In this document: positions 23,977 to 32,984 of the stretch, piece by piece
Numbering within the stretch: the stretch's first letter is position 1
How the letters are laid out: every line of letters begins with the position of its first letter
Made by a program: the position numbers and the translations under genes
The notes under the pieces: model-generated
Told to the model about the DNA's origin: nothing
Database searches by the model: none
The model's input: only the letters and a program-made list of their open reading frames with translations
Assembly: GCA_964245825.1 (NCBI GenBank)
Contig: CAXTNT010000003.1
Span: 1-64,000, forward strand
Length of the DNA: 64,000 nt
Origin: CAJCIY01 sp964245825
Lineage (GTDB): Bacteria > Actinomycetota > Actinomycetes > Mycobacteriales > CAJCIY01
Direction of reading: 5' to 3'

Positions 23977-24957
23977 GTGAGCGTCGTGGAACGGGCGGAC
24001 GATTTCCAGCGCAGGCACCCGCGGGCCTCGTTCCCGCTCGCGGTGCTCTACAAGTTCTTCGACGACCAGGGCAGCTACCTGGCCGCGTTGATCACGTATT
24101 ACGGCTTTCTGTCCTTGTTCCCGCTGTTGTTGCTGCTGTCGAGCGTGCTGGGCTTCGTGCTGCGCAGCGATCCGAGTCTGCAGCACCGGATCGTGACCTC
24201 GGCGCTGGCGCAGTTCCCGGTCATCGGCCCGGAGCTGGCCAGCCCGGGCCATCTCGGCGGCAGCGGCACCGGGCTGGCCGTCGGCATCGTGGGCACGCTC
24301 TACGGCGGCCTCGGCGTGGCCCAGGCCGGGCAGAACGCGATGAACGTCGCCTGGGCCGTGCCGCGCAACGAACGGCCCAACCCGATCAAGGCTCGGGGTC
24401 GCAGCCTGCTGCTGCTCGGCACGGTCGGCCTGGGCGTCGCGGCCACCACCGTCGTGTCGGGCCTGGGCAGCAGCGCGTCCGCGTTCGGGGCACAGTTCGG
24501 CCTGGGCGTGAAGATCGCGCTGACGGTGCTCTCGGTCGCGGTGAACGTGGGCCTCTTCCTGCTCGCCTTCCGGATCGCGACCGCGGCCGACGTGGCTGTC
24601 CGGACGCTGCTGCCCGGGGCGATGGGAGCGGCCGTCGTCTGGCAGCTGTTGCAATCGTTCGGCACCGCGTACGTGGGCCACGTCGTGAAGAACGCCTCCG
24701 CGACCAACGGTGTGTTCGCCCTGGTGCTGGGCCTGATCGCGTGGATCTACCTGGGCGCCGTGCTGACCGTGTTCGCGACGGAGGTGAATGTGGTTCGCGC
24801 CAAGCACCTGTACCCGCGTGCGCTGCTGACGCCGTTCACCGACAACGTCACCCTGACGCCTGGCGATGAACGGTCCTACCGGGACGCGGCGAAGGCGCAG
24901 CGCTCCAAGGGTTTTCAGGAGATTGCGGTGCGCTTTCGGCGTCGACGCGGTCGCTGA
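23977..24957 (+). CDS. YihY/BrkB-family membrane protein
   Basis: A 326-residue inner-membrane protein with about six helices and the family segment LAALITYYGFLSLFPLLLLLSS near residue 40. Later signatures are GVAQAGQNAMNVAWAVPR and NGVFALVLGLIAWIYLGAVLTVFATEVN. The family is sometimes mislabelled ribonuclease BN, and no activity is established. The GTG start is supported by GGGGG 5 bp upstream. It lies 47 bp before corA on the same strand. Confidence 0.9.
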   Translation: MSVVERADDFQRRHPRASFPLAVLYKFFDDQGSYLAALITYYGFLSLFPLLLLLSSVLGFVLRSDPSLQHRIVTSALAQFPVIGPELASPGHLGGSGTGLAVGIVGTLYGGLGVAQAGQNAMNVAWAVPRNERPNPIKARGRSLLLLGTVGLGVAATTVVSGLGSSASAFGAQFGLGVKIALTVLSVAVNVGLFLLAFRIATAADVAVRTLLPGAMGAAVVWQLLQSFGTAYVGHVVKNASATNGVFALVLGLIAWIYLGAVLTVFATEVNVVRAKHLYPRALLTPFTDNVTLTPGDERSYRDAAKAQRSKGFQEIAVRFRRRRGR

Positions 24958-25004
24958 GCCGGCGCAGCTCCCCTGCGGCGGCGTCGATCGCGCACAATGA
25001 CCGG

Positions 25005-26033
25005 GTGGACCAGCGGAAGGACGAAGTCCGGAGCCGGGTGTGGCGGGACGGCAACGTCATCGCGGAGAACTTCCCCTTCGAGGAGATCTCCGACTACCTG
25101 AGCCGCGACGACTGCGTCGTCTGGGTCGACGTCTGCGATCCCGACCACGCCCGACTGAAGCAGCTGGCCGGCGAGCTGTCCCTGGACCCCCTCGCCGTCG
25201 AGGACGCGGTCGCGCACTTCGAACGCACCAAGGCCATCCGCTACAGCCGCTACACGTTCCTGACGGCGTACGCCGCCCTCATGGTCGAGTCGGCGGCGGC
25301 CATGGCCGCCAGCCGCGAGAACCCCGCCGGCAGCCATCTGGACCTGGCCAGGGTGTCGGCCTTCATCCTGCCCCACGCCCTGGTCACGGTGAGTCAGGAG
25401 GATGGGTTCGACCTGGCCCCCGTGCTGGCCCACTGGGACGACAACGCCGACCTGATCAAGCACGGCGTCGGGGCGCTGGTGCACGGCCTGCTCGACGTGA
25501 TCGTCGACGGGCACTTCGACGCGGTGCAGACCCTCGACGACGTGATCGAGGATCTCGAGGACGGCCTGTTCGACCAGCAGGCGCGCACCGCGGAGATCCA
25601 GCGGCGCACGTATCAGGTGCGGAAGGACCTCGTGCAGCTGCGGCGGGTCGCGCTGCCGATGCGGGAGCTGGTCAACACCGTGCTCCGGCACCGTAAGGAC
25701 ATCCACGCCCCCAGTGAGCTCGATGCCTCCTACGACGACCTCTACGACCATGTGCTCCGCGTCGCGGAGTGGACCGAGTCCCTGCGCGACCTGGTGACCA
25801 CCATGTTCGAGACGAACCTGTCCCTCCAGGACGCTCGGCTGAACACCGTGATGAAGAAGCTGACCGGCTGGGCGGCGATCATCGCGGTGCCCACCGCCGT
25901 CACCGGCTTCTTCGGGCAGAACGTCCCCTACCCCGGCTTCGGGCACGAGTCCGGTTTCGTCGGCAGCGTCGTGATCATGGTGGCGATCGCGGCAGCGCTC
26001 TACGTCACCTTCCGCCGCAAGGACTGGCTCTGA
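25005..26033 (+). CDS. corA: CorA-family divalent cation (Mg2+/Co2+) channel
   Basis: A 342-residue protein with a long acidic, mainly helical cytoplasmic domain and two C-terminal membrane helices. Helix 1 ends in TGFFGQNVPYPGF, where GQN replaces the canonical GMN selectivity motif; variants of the middle residue occur in the family. The C-terminus FRRKDWL is typical of CorA. It mediates Mg2+ uptake, possibly also Co2+ or Ni2+. The GTG start is in the usual register, and no ribosome-binding site is obvious. Confidence 0.9.
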   Translation: MDQRKDEVRSRVWRDGNVIAENFPFEEISDYLSRDDCVVWVDVCDPDHARLKQLAGELSLDPLAVEDAVAHFERTKAIRYSRYTFLTAYAALMVESAAAMAASRENPAGSHLDLARVSAFILPHALVTVSQEDGFDLAPVLAHWDDNADLIKHGVGALVHGLLDVIVDGHFDAVQTLDDVIEDLEDGLFDQQARTAEIQRRTYQVRKDLVQLRRVALPMRELVNTVLRHRKDIHAPSELDASYDDLYDHVLRVAEWTESLRDLVTTMFETNLSLQDARLNTVMKKLTGWAAIIAVPTAVTGFFGQNVPYPGFGHESGFVGSVVIMVAIAAALYVTFRRKDWL

Positions 26034-26081
26034 TCTCGTCCGTGGCTGCACAGATATCCGCAACGGTGACCCGCAGCTCGA

Positions 26082-27386
26082 TCATGAAGTCCGGCGGCTG
26101 CCGGGCCGTAGGTCGATGACCGCCGGCCCGTCGCCATCGTCGGCGCGGGTACGCAGGAAGCTGCTCTGCCGGCGCAGGGCGCGGGCGAGCCGGGTGGTGG
26201 GGCGCTCGATGAGCACGTAGCTGAGCCAACCGATCGCGATGGACGCCCCCAGGACGATGATCACGTCCCGGCCGAAGCTGCCCGGGCGTTGGTGCACGAA
26301 CCCCCGGGAGCCGCCCACGGCGAGCATGATGGGCTCGTGCCAGAGGTAGATGCTGAGGGAGATCGCGCCGAGCCAACGGAAGGGCCACCAGCTCGCGGAG
26401 CGGCTCCACGCGTCGCCCTCGACCCCTAGCGTCGTGGCGGCGACGAGACAGCCGAACGCCACCGAGCAGATCGTCCCGAAGAAAGCGGCCGGCCACGTGT
26501 CTATCTGGCGGGTTTCGAAGCCGACGAACAGCAGCACACCGGCGGCCACGCGCAGCCCGGCCGTGCCGGCACGCCCGAGCGGCCGCCGCTCGCGCTGGAG
26601 GGCGACGAGCAGGGCGATGCCCATCCCCACCGCGAAGTCACCCATGTTGGCGAGGGGTCCGAACCACGTGGTGAACGACCCGTCGGTGGGTCGATGCCGG
26701 ACGCCGTAGGACCAGGTGATCCAGGCGAGCGAGACCAGCGCAACAGCGGCGATCAGCCCAGCCATGAGCCAGGCACGAGACTTTCGATCGGGCATGCGCC
26801 GGCACACGTGGGCCATGACTGCGGTGAACGCAGCGACGAGGAGGTAGAAGTACATCGCCACCGACAGAGACCAGGCCGGGCCGATCGTGTAGAAGATGCG
26901 TTTGGAGTCGAAGATCTGGGTGAACGTCAGGTGCTCCACCAGATCGCGCCAATCGCCTGGGAGCGAGCGCTGTCGAAGGAACCACACCACGCCGATCGCG
27001 ACGACGTAGACGGGCAGCAGTCGCAGCGCACGTCGGAGCAGAAGCGTGCGCGGCGAGATGACATGGAGCCCCTCCAGGACTCCTCGCGCGATCGGCTCGA
27101 AGATCACGTACGCGCCGATCACGAAGAAGAAGGGGACCATCGCGTCCAGGGAGTTCAAGATGGTGTACCCGGCGGTCCCGCCGTACAGATAGTGGCTGAC
27201 ATTGCAGTACTGATAGACGTGGTAGACCACGATGCCGAGAATGGCCAAGCCGCGATAGCCGTCCAACTCCGGGTGCCGGCGGGTAGAGGGTGCATCGGCT
27301 GCCGCAGCTCGCGGCGTGACGATGGAGCCCCAGATAGTGAGCGGAGGCGAGCGGGGATTGCCGCGAGGTCGTGTTACCTCACCCAT
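26082..27386 (-). CDS. Acyltransferase family 3 membrane protein
   Basis: A 434-residue protein with about ten membrane helices and the AT3 signature ELDGYRGLAILGIVVYHVYQY near the N-terminus. It also has FFFVIGAYVIFEP, RRALRLLPVYVVAI and SIYLWHEPIML. Members O-acylate (often acetylate) cell-surface polysaccharides, lipids or peptidoglycan. Its ATG overlaps the end of the upstream glycosyltransferase gene by 13 nt, so it is translationally coupled to the polysaccharide synthase and probably decorates that polymer. Confidence 0.9.
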   Translation of the reverse strand: MGEVTRPRGNPRSPPLTIWGSIVTPRAAAADAPSTRRHPELDGYRGLAILGIVVYHVYQYCNVSHYLYGGTAGYTILNSLDAMVPFFFVIGAYVIFEPIARGVLEGLHVISPRTLLLRRALRLLPVYVVAIGVVWFLRQRSLPGDWRDLVEHLTFTQIFDSKRIFYTIGPAWSLSVAMYFYLLVAAFTAVMAHVCRRMPDRKSRAWLMAGLIAAVALVSLAWITWSYGVRHRPTDGSFTTWFGPLANMGDFAVGMGIALLVALQRERRPLGRAGTAGLRVAAGVLLFVGFETRQIDTWPAAFFGTICSVAFGCLVAATTLGVEGDAWSRSASWWPFRWLGAISLSIYLWHEPIMLAVGGSRGFVHQRPGSFGRDVIIVLGASIAIGWLSYVLIERPTTRLARALRRQSSFLRTRADDGDGPAVIDLRPGSRRTS

Positions 27387-29491
27387 CGAGCCTGCGTTCG
27401 CCCCGCAGCGGTGGTGACGGTGACCGCCTGCGGCGCATCGACGGCTCGAGGGGTGACCCGCCACTGACGCTCTCCGCAGAGTTCCTTCAGCTGGGCGACG
27501 CGGCAGATCAGATTCTTCAGCTCCCCGAACCAGAGCATGCTGTGCAGCGCGTACATCGCGAACCATCGACGGTGACGGCGGACCTGGGGGTTGCCCAGCG
27601 CATAGGCGAAGATCGCCTGGGCCGGGCCCACACTGAACGTGAAGATCGAGAGCAGCACGAACAGCGGCACCGTCCAGTCGAGCCGGCTGAACCCGCGATC
27701 CCGCCATGCGTCGAAGGCGAGGATCGGGACCACCTGCACGGTCACCCACGGTACGAGCTGCGTCCACCCGAGCAGGAACATCGCCCCCACCTTCTGGCGG
27801 GCGTTGAGGGACCCGGAGGTCACCGCGCGGAGGAGGTGCCGGCGGGACGTCTGAGCCCAACCCTGGGACCAGCGCATGCGTTGGTGCCAGAGCGCCTTGA
27901 TCGTGGTGGGCGCGAGCTCGGTGGAGATCAGCTCGGGGTCGGAGACGATGTTGAAGCCGTCCAGCAGGCCGCGCATGGAGGAGTCGATGTCCTCGGTCAG
28001 CATCGAGCGCTGCATCCGGATCTGCCGGAGGGAGTCGGTTCGCCAGTATCCGTTGGAACCGCCGAAGATCCCGAAGCCGTGCAGTCGAGCCCGACCCGGG
28101 TGGCTCACCGCATAGATGGTCTCGAACTCCACGGCCACCATGCGCGCAACCCACGACGCGTTCCCGTTGCGCACCACGCAGTGGCCCTGTACGACGTCAT
28201 GACCGTGTGAAAGCCACTGCCACGCCCGCTCGAAGCTGCCCTTCGCGGGGTGGTGGTCGGCGTCGAAGACGCCCACGAACTCACCGCGGACGTAGGCGAG
28301 CGCAGCGTTGACGTTCTGGGCCTTGGAGGTGCTGCCCTCCACCCGGACGAGCACGAGGCGCGGGTCGTGCATCGCCATGTCCCGCAGCGTTTCCTCGACA
28401 GGCAGCCGCTGCGGGGTGTTGTAGGCCACGATGACCTGCAACTCACCCGGGTAGTCCTGCGCCAGGAACGTGGTGATGGTGTCGGCGATCGTCGCAGCCT
28501 CGTTCGGGAGGTATGCGGCGATGATCGCCGAAGCGGCGGGTAACGGCTGTGTCCGGCCGGCCGGGACCTCCACCGCGCCCACCGCTTGAAAACTCTCCAA
28601 CCAGAGCGCCAGGGCGGTCCCGGCAAGGACGACGGCGACGACGGGGTAGGCCAACGTCGTCAGGTCGAAACCGAAGAACCACGACGTGACATAGATGATG
28701 AACGGCAGCATGGTGAGCAGGCTGACGCTCAGCGCGATCTGCAGCGGGGAACGCAGCCGGTCGGCCACCGCCAGCAGCCTGCTGCGGGAAGCACCAGGGG
28801 CGGGCGCGCTGGCCATCTGCGGCGAGTAGGCCACCGGAACCAGGTCGAGATGGTGTCCGGCGTCGCCTCGTGCCGCCGTCGCCTGCTCCACGAGTTCATG
28901 GACCGACGTCGCCCCGGCGAAGCTGGCGAAGCCGATGACCGGGGTTATCCGCAGGTGCTCGCCATCGACGTCGACGACGGTGGCGGCGACCCGACGAGAC
29001 AGCTTCCGCAGCCGGTCACGAGCAGCGTCCAGATCGGTCTCGGGCATCAGGAGCATGAAGCCTCCCAACGAGCGCCAGCTGTGCTGCTCCGAGCTCTCCG
29101 CGTCCTCCGCGCACAGCTCCGAGAACACCCGCACCAGGGCCCGGTGCACCTTGGCCCCGAGGCGCGTCTTCAGGCGAGGGAACTCGGCGATGTCGATGAC
29201 CGCGAGCGTGCCGGTTCGACGTCCGCGGGCCGACGCCTGTAGCGCCTGCTCGGCTTCCCCCAGCAGGCGGGAACGGGAGATCGCGGGCCGCCGCACCACC
29301 GAGGGTGCCGGCACCAGGGTCAACAGGCGCGGCGGCGTCAGGACCGCGGCCCCCCTGGGTCGTGGCGTCGGGCGGGGGGTGGGGCGGAGCCTGACCGCCT
29401 CATCCAACTCGGTGAGGTCGATGACCCGGTGCCGCCGACCGGCGCGTTCGACATCACCGGCCCGGACCGTCGTGTATGTGTTCGAACTCAC
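27374..29491 (-). CDS. Family 2 processive glycosyltransferase with N-terminal degenerate GGDEF-like domain
   Basis: A 705-residue fusion. Residues about 95-206 have the fold pattern of a nucleotide-cyclase/GGDEF domain (LAVIDIAEFPRLKTRLG ... LGGFMLLMPETDLDAA), but GGDEF is reduced to GGF, so it should be catalytically dead and perhaps a sensor. Two helices (about 250-300) precede a GT2 domain with VFDADHHP (DxD, 410-412), LTEDIDSSMR (TED, 498-500) and HQRMRWSQGW (QxxRW, 536-540), all intact, followed by further membrane helices. This is the cellulose/hyaluronan-synthase-like layout. The GTG start follows a GGGGG ribosome-binding run. Co-transcription with LysM upstream and acyltransferase downstream is likely. 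The polymer is unknown. Confidence 0.9.
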   Translation of the reverse strand: MSSNTYTTVRAGDVERAGRRHRVIDLTELDEAVRLRPTPRPTPRPRGAAVLTPPRLLTLVPAPSVVRRPAISRSRLLGEAEQALQASARGRRTGTLAVIDIAEFPRLKTRLGAKVHRALVRVFSELCAEDAESSEQHSWRSLGGFMLLMPETDLDAARDRLRKLSRRVAATVVDVDGEHLRITPVIGFASFAGATSVHELVEQATAARGDAGHHLDLVPVAYSPQMASAPAPGASRSRLLAVADRLRSPLQIALSVSLLTMLPFIIYVTSWFFGFDLTTLAYPVVAVVLAGTALALWLESFQAVGAVEVPAGRTQPLPAASAIIAAYLPNEAATIADTITTFLAQDYPGELQVIVAYNTPQRLPVEETLRDMAMHDPRLVLVRVEGSTSKAQNVNAALAYVRGEFVGVFDADHHPAKGSFERAWQWLSHGHDVVQGHCVVRNGNASWVARMVAVEFETIYAVSHPGRARLHGFGIFGGSNGYWRTDSLRQIRMQRSMLTEDIDSSMRGLLDGFNIVSDPELISTELAPTTIKALWHQRMRWSQGWAQTSRRHLLRAVTSGSLNARQKVGAMFLLGWTQLVPWVTVQVVPILAFDAWRDRGFSRLDWTVPLFVLLSIFTFSVGPAQAIFAYALGNPQVRRHRRWFAMYALHSMLWFGELKNLICRVAQLKELCGERQWRVTPRAVDAPQAVTVTTAAGRTQARWVR

Positions 29492-29582
29492 GGACAAACC
29501 CCCGATTGGTTCAGATGGGCGAACGCCAGAGGCGGCACCGGGGCTAACGCGAGCAACCCCCCGCACGACACTGTGTGAAGTA

Positions 29583-30080
29583 TCACTTTCCTGGGGGCGT
29601 GAAAATGGCCGGCCCCGCGCTGAGCGTGATGCGCTCACCCGGTCGAATGAGATTCGGATTCGCGCCGATCACCGATTTGTTGGACGCATAGATCTCGCCG
29701 TAGCCCTGCAGTCGAAACCACTGCGCGATCTTCGAGAGCGTATCGCCGGATTTTACCGTGTACGTGACCAACGCCACATGTCCAGGGACGGTTGCGGTCG
29801 TCGTTGCTTTCGCCCCCGGCGAGGGCGGGCGCCCCGCCCGCGACGCGCTCACACCAGTGAGAGGATCGGCGGAGACCCCTGTGTCCGCAGGGGTAGTGCT
29901 CGGCGACGGGCTGGCCGGCGCGGTTGCGGCAGCGGCTGACGTGTGGGCAGTAGCCGCTTGTCTGGGGCTCCGGAAACCGGTCGCGGGCAACGCGATCGCG
30001 ACCGCAGTCCCCGCGGTCAGCATCGCGGTGCCACCCAGGAGCACCGCGGTGACCAACCGGGGCCTACCGGCAGCTGCCAT
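29583..30080 (-). CDS. Secreted or membrane-anchored LysM-domain protein
   Basis: A 165-residue protein. An N-terminal hydrophobic signal or anchor (VTAVLLGGTAMLTAGTAVAIALP) precedes an Ala/Ser/Thr/Pro-rich linker and a C-terminal LysM domain: TYTVKSGDTLSKIAQWFRLQGYGEIYASNKSVIGANPNLIRPGERITL. LysM binds peptidoglycan or other GlcNAc polymers, so the protein is placed in the cell wall. It lies 91 bp upstream of the polysaccharide synthase on the same strand. The transcript may be leaderless because a -10 box sits 7 bp before the ATG. Confidence 0.9.
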   Translation of the reverse strand: MAAAGRPRLVTAVLLGGTAMLTAGTAVAIALPATGFRSPRQAATAHTSAAAATAPASPSPSTTPADTGVSADPLTGVSASRAGRPPSPGAKATTTATVPGHVALVTYTVKSGDTLSKIAQWFRLQGYGEIYASNKSVIGANPNLIRPGERITLSAGPAIFTPPGK

Positions 30081-30087
30081 AACCTAG

Positions 30088-30093
30088 ATCCTA
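30088..30093 (-). promoter_or_regulatory. -10 element of LysM gene, leaderless start
   Basis: TAGGAT on the reverse strand ends 7 bp before the ATG at 30080, the spacing expected if transcription begins at the start codon. No good -35 box is seen. Confidence 0.4.
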
Positions 30094-30391
30094 CCCATCT
30101 TTGCCATGGCCGACATTCGGCGCCGGATGGCGGTTGGTTTGGTCAACGGGCGTTCGTTCAGAAATGTTGCAGCAAAAGAGACGGGCTGGCAACGCATAAC
30201 TACATTTCGCGGTAGCACTCTCACTGAGCGTCACGAAATATGTCCATCGTGTGAACGACCAGGACGCCGACTGGGGCAGTGTGTTACTCCCAGCTACGCG
30301 GCGCCGTACCCCCCCTCGACCGGGCGCAGCGGACCCCTGGCCGGTGATACCTTTGCGGAACGCACATTCCGTTTCTCTGCTACGGGGGTCC
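30094..30391. other. Divergent intergenic region, lower GC
   Basis: About 300 bp between the LysM gene and the MFS gene, visibly less GC-rich than its surroundings, especially 30160-30260. Frames through it lack coding bias. It should hold promoters for both directions, but apart from the sites listed I see no gene, RNA or repeat. Confidence 0.5.
30356..30371. promoter_or_regulatory. Possible TetR-type operator upstream of the MFS gene
   Basis: The sequence CGGAACGCACATTCCG has 5-bp inverted arms (CGGAA/TTCCG) around a 6-bp centre, located 20 bp before the MFS start. It is a plausible site for the TetR regulator encoded by the second gene. The arms are short, so chance is not excluded. Confidence 0.3.
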
Positions 30392-31861
30392 GTGCCCGTG
30401 TCATCCGTTCGGCGCGCCCACCATCGGGTCACATTTGCCGTCCTCACCGCGGGCGTCGCCGCGTACGCCCTGCTCCAGTCGCTCGTGACGCCAGTGCTGC
30501 CGACCATCCAGCACGCGCTGCACACCAGCCAGACCACGGTGACCTGGGTGCTCACGGCCTACCTGCTCTCCGCCTCGATCTTCACCCCGATCATGGGGCG
30601 GATCGGTGACATGGTCGGCAAGAAGCGGGTGTTCGTGATCGCGCTGGCGGCCCTCGCGGTCGGGTCGCTGCTGGCGGCACTGGCCACCAGCATCGGCGTC
30701 ATGATCGTGGCCCGCGCCATCCAGGGCATCGGTGGCGGCGTGCTGCCCCTGGCCTTCGGGATCGTGCGGGACGAGTTCCCCGCCGAGAAGGTGGCCGGAG
30801 CCGTCGGGTCGCTCGCCGCCCTCACCGCGGTGGGGGCCGGCCTCGGCATCGTGCTGGCCGGCCCGATCGTGCAGGTGCTCGACTACCACTGGCTCTTCTG
30901 GCTGCCGATGGGCCTGATCACGGTGGCGGCGGTCGCCGCGGAGCTCGTCGTGCCGGAGTCGCCCGTCCGAACGCCCGGACGCCTCAGCCTGGCCCCCGCA
31001 CTGCTGCTCTCGGCCTGGCTGGTGGCCTTGCTGGTGGCGCTCAGTGAAGCGCCGCTGTGGGGCTGGGGTTCGGCACGCGTCCTGGGGCTGGTCGTCGCGG
31101 CCGCGGCGTTGTTCGTCGCGTGGATGCGCAGCGAGCAGCGGGCGACCACGCCGCTGATCGACCTGCGGATGATGCGCCTGCCCGCCGTGTGGACCACCAA
31201 TCTGGTGGGCCTGCTCGTCGGTGTCGGCATGTACGCCGTGTTCGCGTTCCTGCCCGAGTTCCTCCAGACGCCCACGAGCTCCGGGTACGGGTTCGGGGCC
31301 AGCATCACGTTCTCGGGCCTGCTGCTGCTGCCGTCGACGGTCACGATGTTCGTGCTCGGCCAGCTCTGCGGCCGGCTCGCCCGCGCCGTCGGGGCCAAGG
31401 TGGTCGTGGTCGCCGGCTGCCTGGTCACCGCTGTGGCGATGCTGCTGCTCGCGTACGCCCACAGCCACACCTGGGAGATCTTCCTGGCGACGGCGATCAT
31501 GGGCATCGGCATCGGCATGGCGTTCGCGTCCATGTCGAGCCTGATCGTCGAGGCCGTCCCCGCCGAGCAGACAGGGGTGGCCAGCGGGATGAACGCCAAC
31601 ATCCGCACCATCGGCGGGTCGATCGGCGCCGCGCTGATGGCCAGCATCGTCACCGCCGGCGCCCGGCCGCACGGCCTGCCGACGGAGGCGGGGTACACCG
31701 ATGGCTTCCTCATGCTCGCCATCGCCCTCGGTCTGGCGGCGGCGGCCGGCATCGCGATCCCGACCGCTCGGCGCGCCGCCGCAAGGCCCGCGGACCAGCC
31801 GTCGCACCCGGAGCTCGGGATGGTGGCCGCAGGCACGGTTGTCGGCGACACCTCGGAATGA
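30392..31861 (+). CDS. MFS drug/proton antiporter, DHA2 (14-TM) family
   Basis: A 489-residue membrane protein with 14 hydrophobic segments. Motif A is present in the loop after helix 2 (GRIGDMVGKKRVFVI), and the antiporter motif C-like stretch is AVGAGLGIVLAGPIV. The VLPTIQHALH and TWVLTAYLLSASIFTPIMG segments are typical of EmrB/QacA-type exporters. Starts GTG 30392 and GTG 30398 are in frame; the GGGGG at 30384 favours the second by spacing. The gene overlaps the downstream TetR regulator by ATGA, so it is probably a self-regulated efflux operon. The substrate is unknown. Confidence 0.9.
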   Translation: MPVSSVRRAHHRVTFAVLTAGVAAYALLQSLVTPVLPTIQHALHTSQTTVTWVLTAYLLSASIFTPIMGRIGDMVGKKRVFVIALAALAVGSLLAALATSIGVMIVARAIQGIGGGVLPLAFGIVRDEFPAEKVAGAVGSLAALTAVGAGLGIVLAGPIVQVLDYHWLFWLPMGLITVAAVAAELVVPESPVRTPGRLSLAPALLLSAWLVALLVALSEAPLWGWGSARVLGLVVAAAALFVAWMRSEQRATTPLIDLRMMRLPAVWTTNLVGLLVGVGMYAVFAFLPEFLQTPTSSGYGFGASITFSGLLLLPSTVTMFVLGQLCGRLARAVGAKVVVVAGCLVTAVAMLLLAYAHSHTWEIFLATAIMGIGIGMAFASMSSLIVEAVPAEQTGVASGMNANIRTIGGSIGAALMASIVTAGARPHGLPTEAGYTDGFLMLAIALGLAAAAGIAIPTARRAAARPADQPSHPELGMVAAGTVVGDTSE

Positions 31862-32538
31862 CGACCGGCCAGCCGACGCGGCCGCTGCGCAGCGACGCGG
31901 CGGAGAACCTGCGCCGGATCCTGGCGGCCGCGCGAGTGGTCATCTCCACCGACGGTGTCGAGGCGCCCATGGAGCTCATCGCCGAGCGGGCGGAGGTCGG
32001 CGTCGGCACCCTCTACCGGCGCTTCCCGAACAAGGACGCGCTCATCGACGCCCTGGTCGACAGCATCCTCGAGGACCTGCTGGCGGCCGCGGACACGGCG
32101 CTGCATGCGACGGACGGCAGCGGCCTCGAGCAGTTTCTGCACGCCCTCGGTCGTGCGTACCTCGCGCACCACGGCTGCATCCAACAGCTGATGGGACGGG
32201 TGGTTCCCGGCGAGCGGCAAGCGGAGCTGCGCGCCCGGATCGACCGGCTGTTCGACCTCGCCCGCCACCAGGGTCAGCTCGCCCGGCACACGACCCGGGG
32301 CGACGTGCAGGCGCTGATCTGGGCGATGCGCGGCGTCGTCGAGTCCACCGCAGCCGTCGCCCCCCGCGCCTGGGAGCGGCACCTTGACCTGCACCTGGCC
32401 GGTCTTCGCGTCCAGCCGCCACCGACGCGGCGGGCGAGCCTCAGCCGACCACAGCTCGACGCCATCGCCGCCACCCCACCGTTCCCCGCTCACCCCGGCC
32501 GGCCGGCGCTCCCCCCGTTGCCCACGACGCGTCCGTAG
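31858..32538 (+). CDS. TetR-family transcriptional regulator
   Basis: A 226-residue protein with an N-terminal helix-turn-helix: RILAAARVVISTDGVEAPMELIAERAEVGVGTLYRRFPNKDALIDALV. The ligand-binding C-terminal domain resembles the SbtR-like group. A Pro-rich tail (about 35 residues) is unusual and probably disordered. The ATG overlaps the exporter stop codon (ATGA), so stoichiometric co-expression is expected, with the regulator repressing the operon. Confidence 0.9.
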   Translation: MTTGQPTRPLRSDAAENLRRILAAARVVISTDGVEAPMELIAERAEVGVGTLYRRFPNKDALIDALVDSILEDLLAAADTALHATDGSGLEQFLHALGRAYLAHHGCIQQLMGRVVPGERQAELRARIDRLFDLARHQGQLARHTTRGDVQALIWAMRGVVESTAAVAPRAWERHLDLHLAGLRVQPPPTRRASLSRPQLDAIAATPPFPAHPGRPALPPLPTTRP

Positions 32539-32549
32539 CCCCGATCGGC

Positions 32550-32885
32550 TCAGGCCCAGCCGAGCTCATGGAGCCGGGCGTCGCCGATGCCGAAGTAGTG
32601 GCCGATCTCGTGCTTGACCGTCACCTCGACCTGGTGGGCCACCTCCGCACGGGTGGAACATCGGATGAGGATGGGGAGGCGATAGATGGTGATCATGTCC
32701 GGGAGCACGAAGGAGTAGTTGTCGTTCCTGCGGGTCAGCGGGATCCCGTGGTAGAGCCCGAGCAGGTCGAGGTTGCCGCGGCCGTCCTCGATCCCGAAGG
32801 CGACATTCTTGATCTTGTCCTGCACGGCCTCCGGCAGGCCGGCGCGCACGCGGCCGACCTCTGCTTCGAACTCCTCGGGCTCCAT
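32550..32885 (-). CDS. Minigluzincin-type metallopeptidase family protein (DUF1025/Zincin_1)
   Basis: A 111-residue protein with the zinc motif HEIGH at residues 92-96 (VTVKHEIGHYFGIGDARLHELGW). It starts MEPEEFEAEV, as is typical of the PF06262 family. Residues MITIYRLPILIRC form the strand facing the active site. Proteolytic activity has not been shown for most members, which are proposed to be minimal zincins. Its end is 11 bp from the convergent TetR gene, and it is divergent from the phosphofructokinase. Confidence 0.88.
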   Translation of the reverse strand: MEPEEFEAEVGRVRAGLPEAVQDKIKNVAFGIEDGRGNLDLLGLYHGIPLTRRNDNYSFVLPDMITIYRLPILIRCSTRAEVAHQVEVTVKHEIGHYFGIGDARLHELGWA

Positions 32886-32984
32886 GGCGTACACACCGGC
32901 AATTGTGGGCCACGATCGGCGGTGGGAGGCGGCCGCTTCCCCGACCGGCGAGCCGGCTGACGGCACCGACACGAGGGTGGTCCC

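Noticed and set aside
23977..24957. Ribonuclease BN label for the YihY protein
   Set aside because: The historical name is an error; the protein is a polytopic membrane protein without nuclease motifs.
30106..30609. Small forward gene in the LysM-MFS gap
   Set aside because: Runs into the MFS gene in another frame, has poor composition and no ribosome-binding site.
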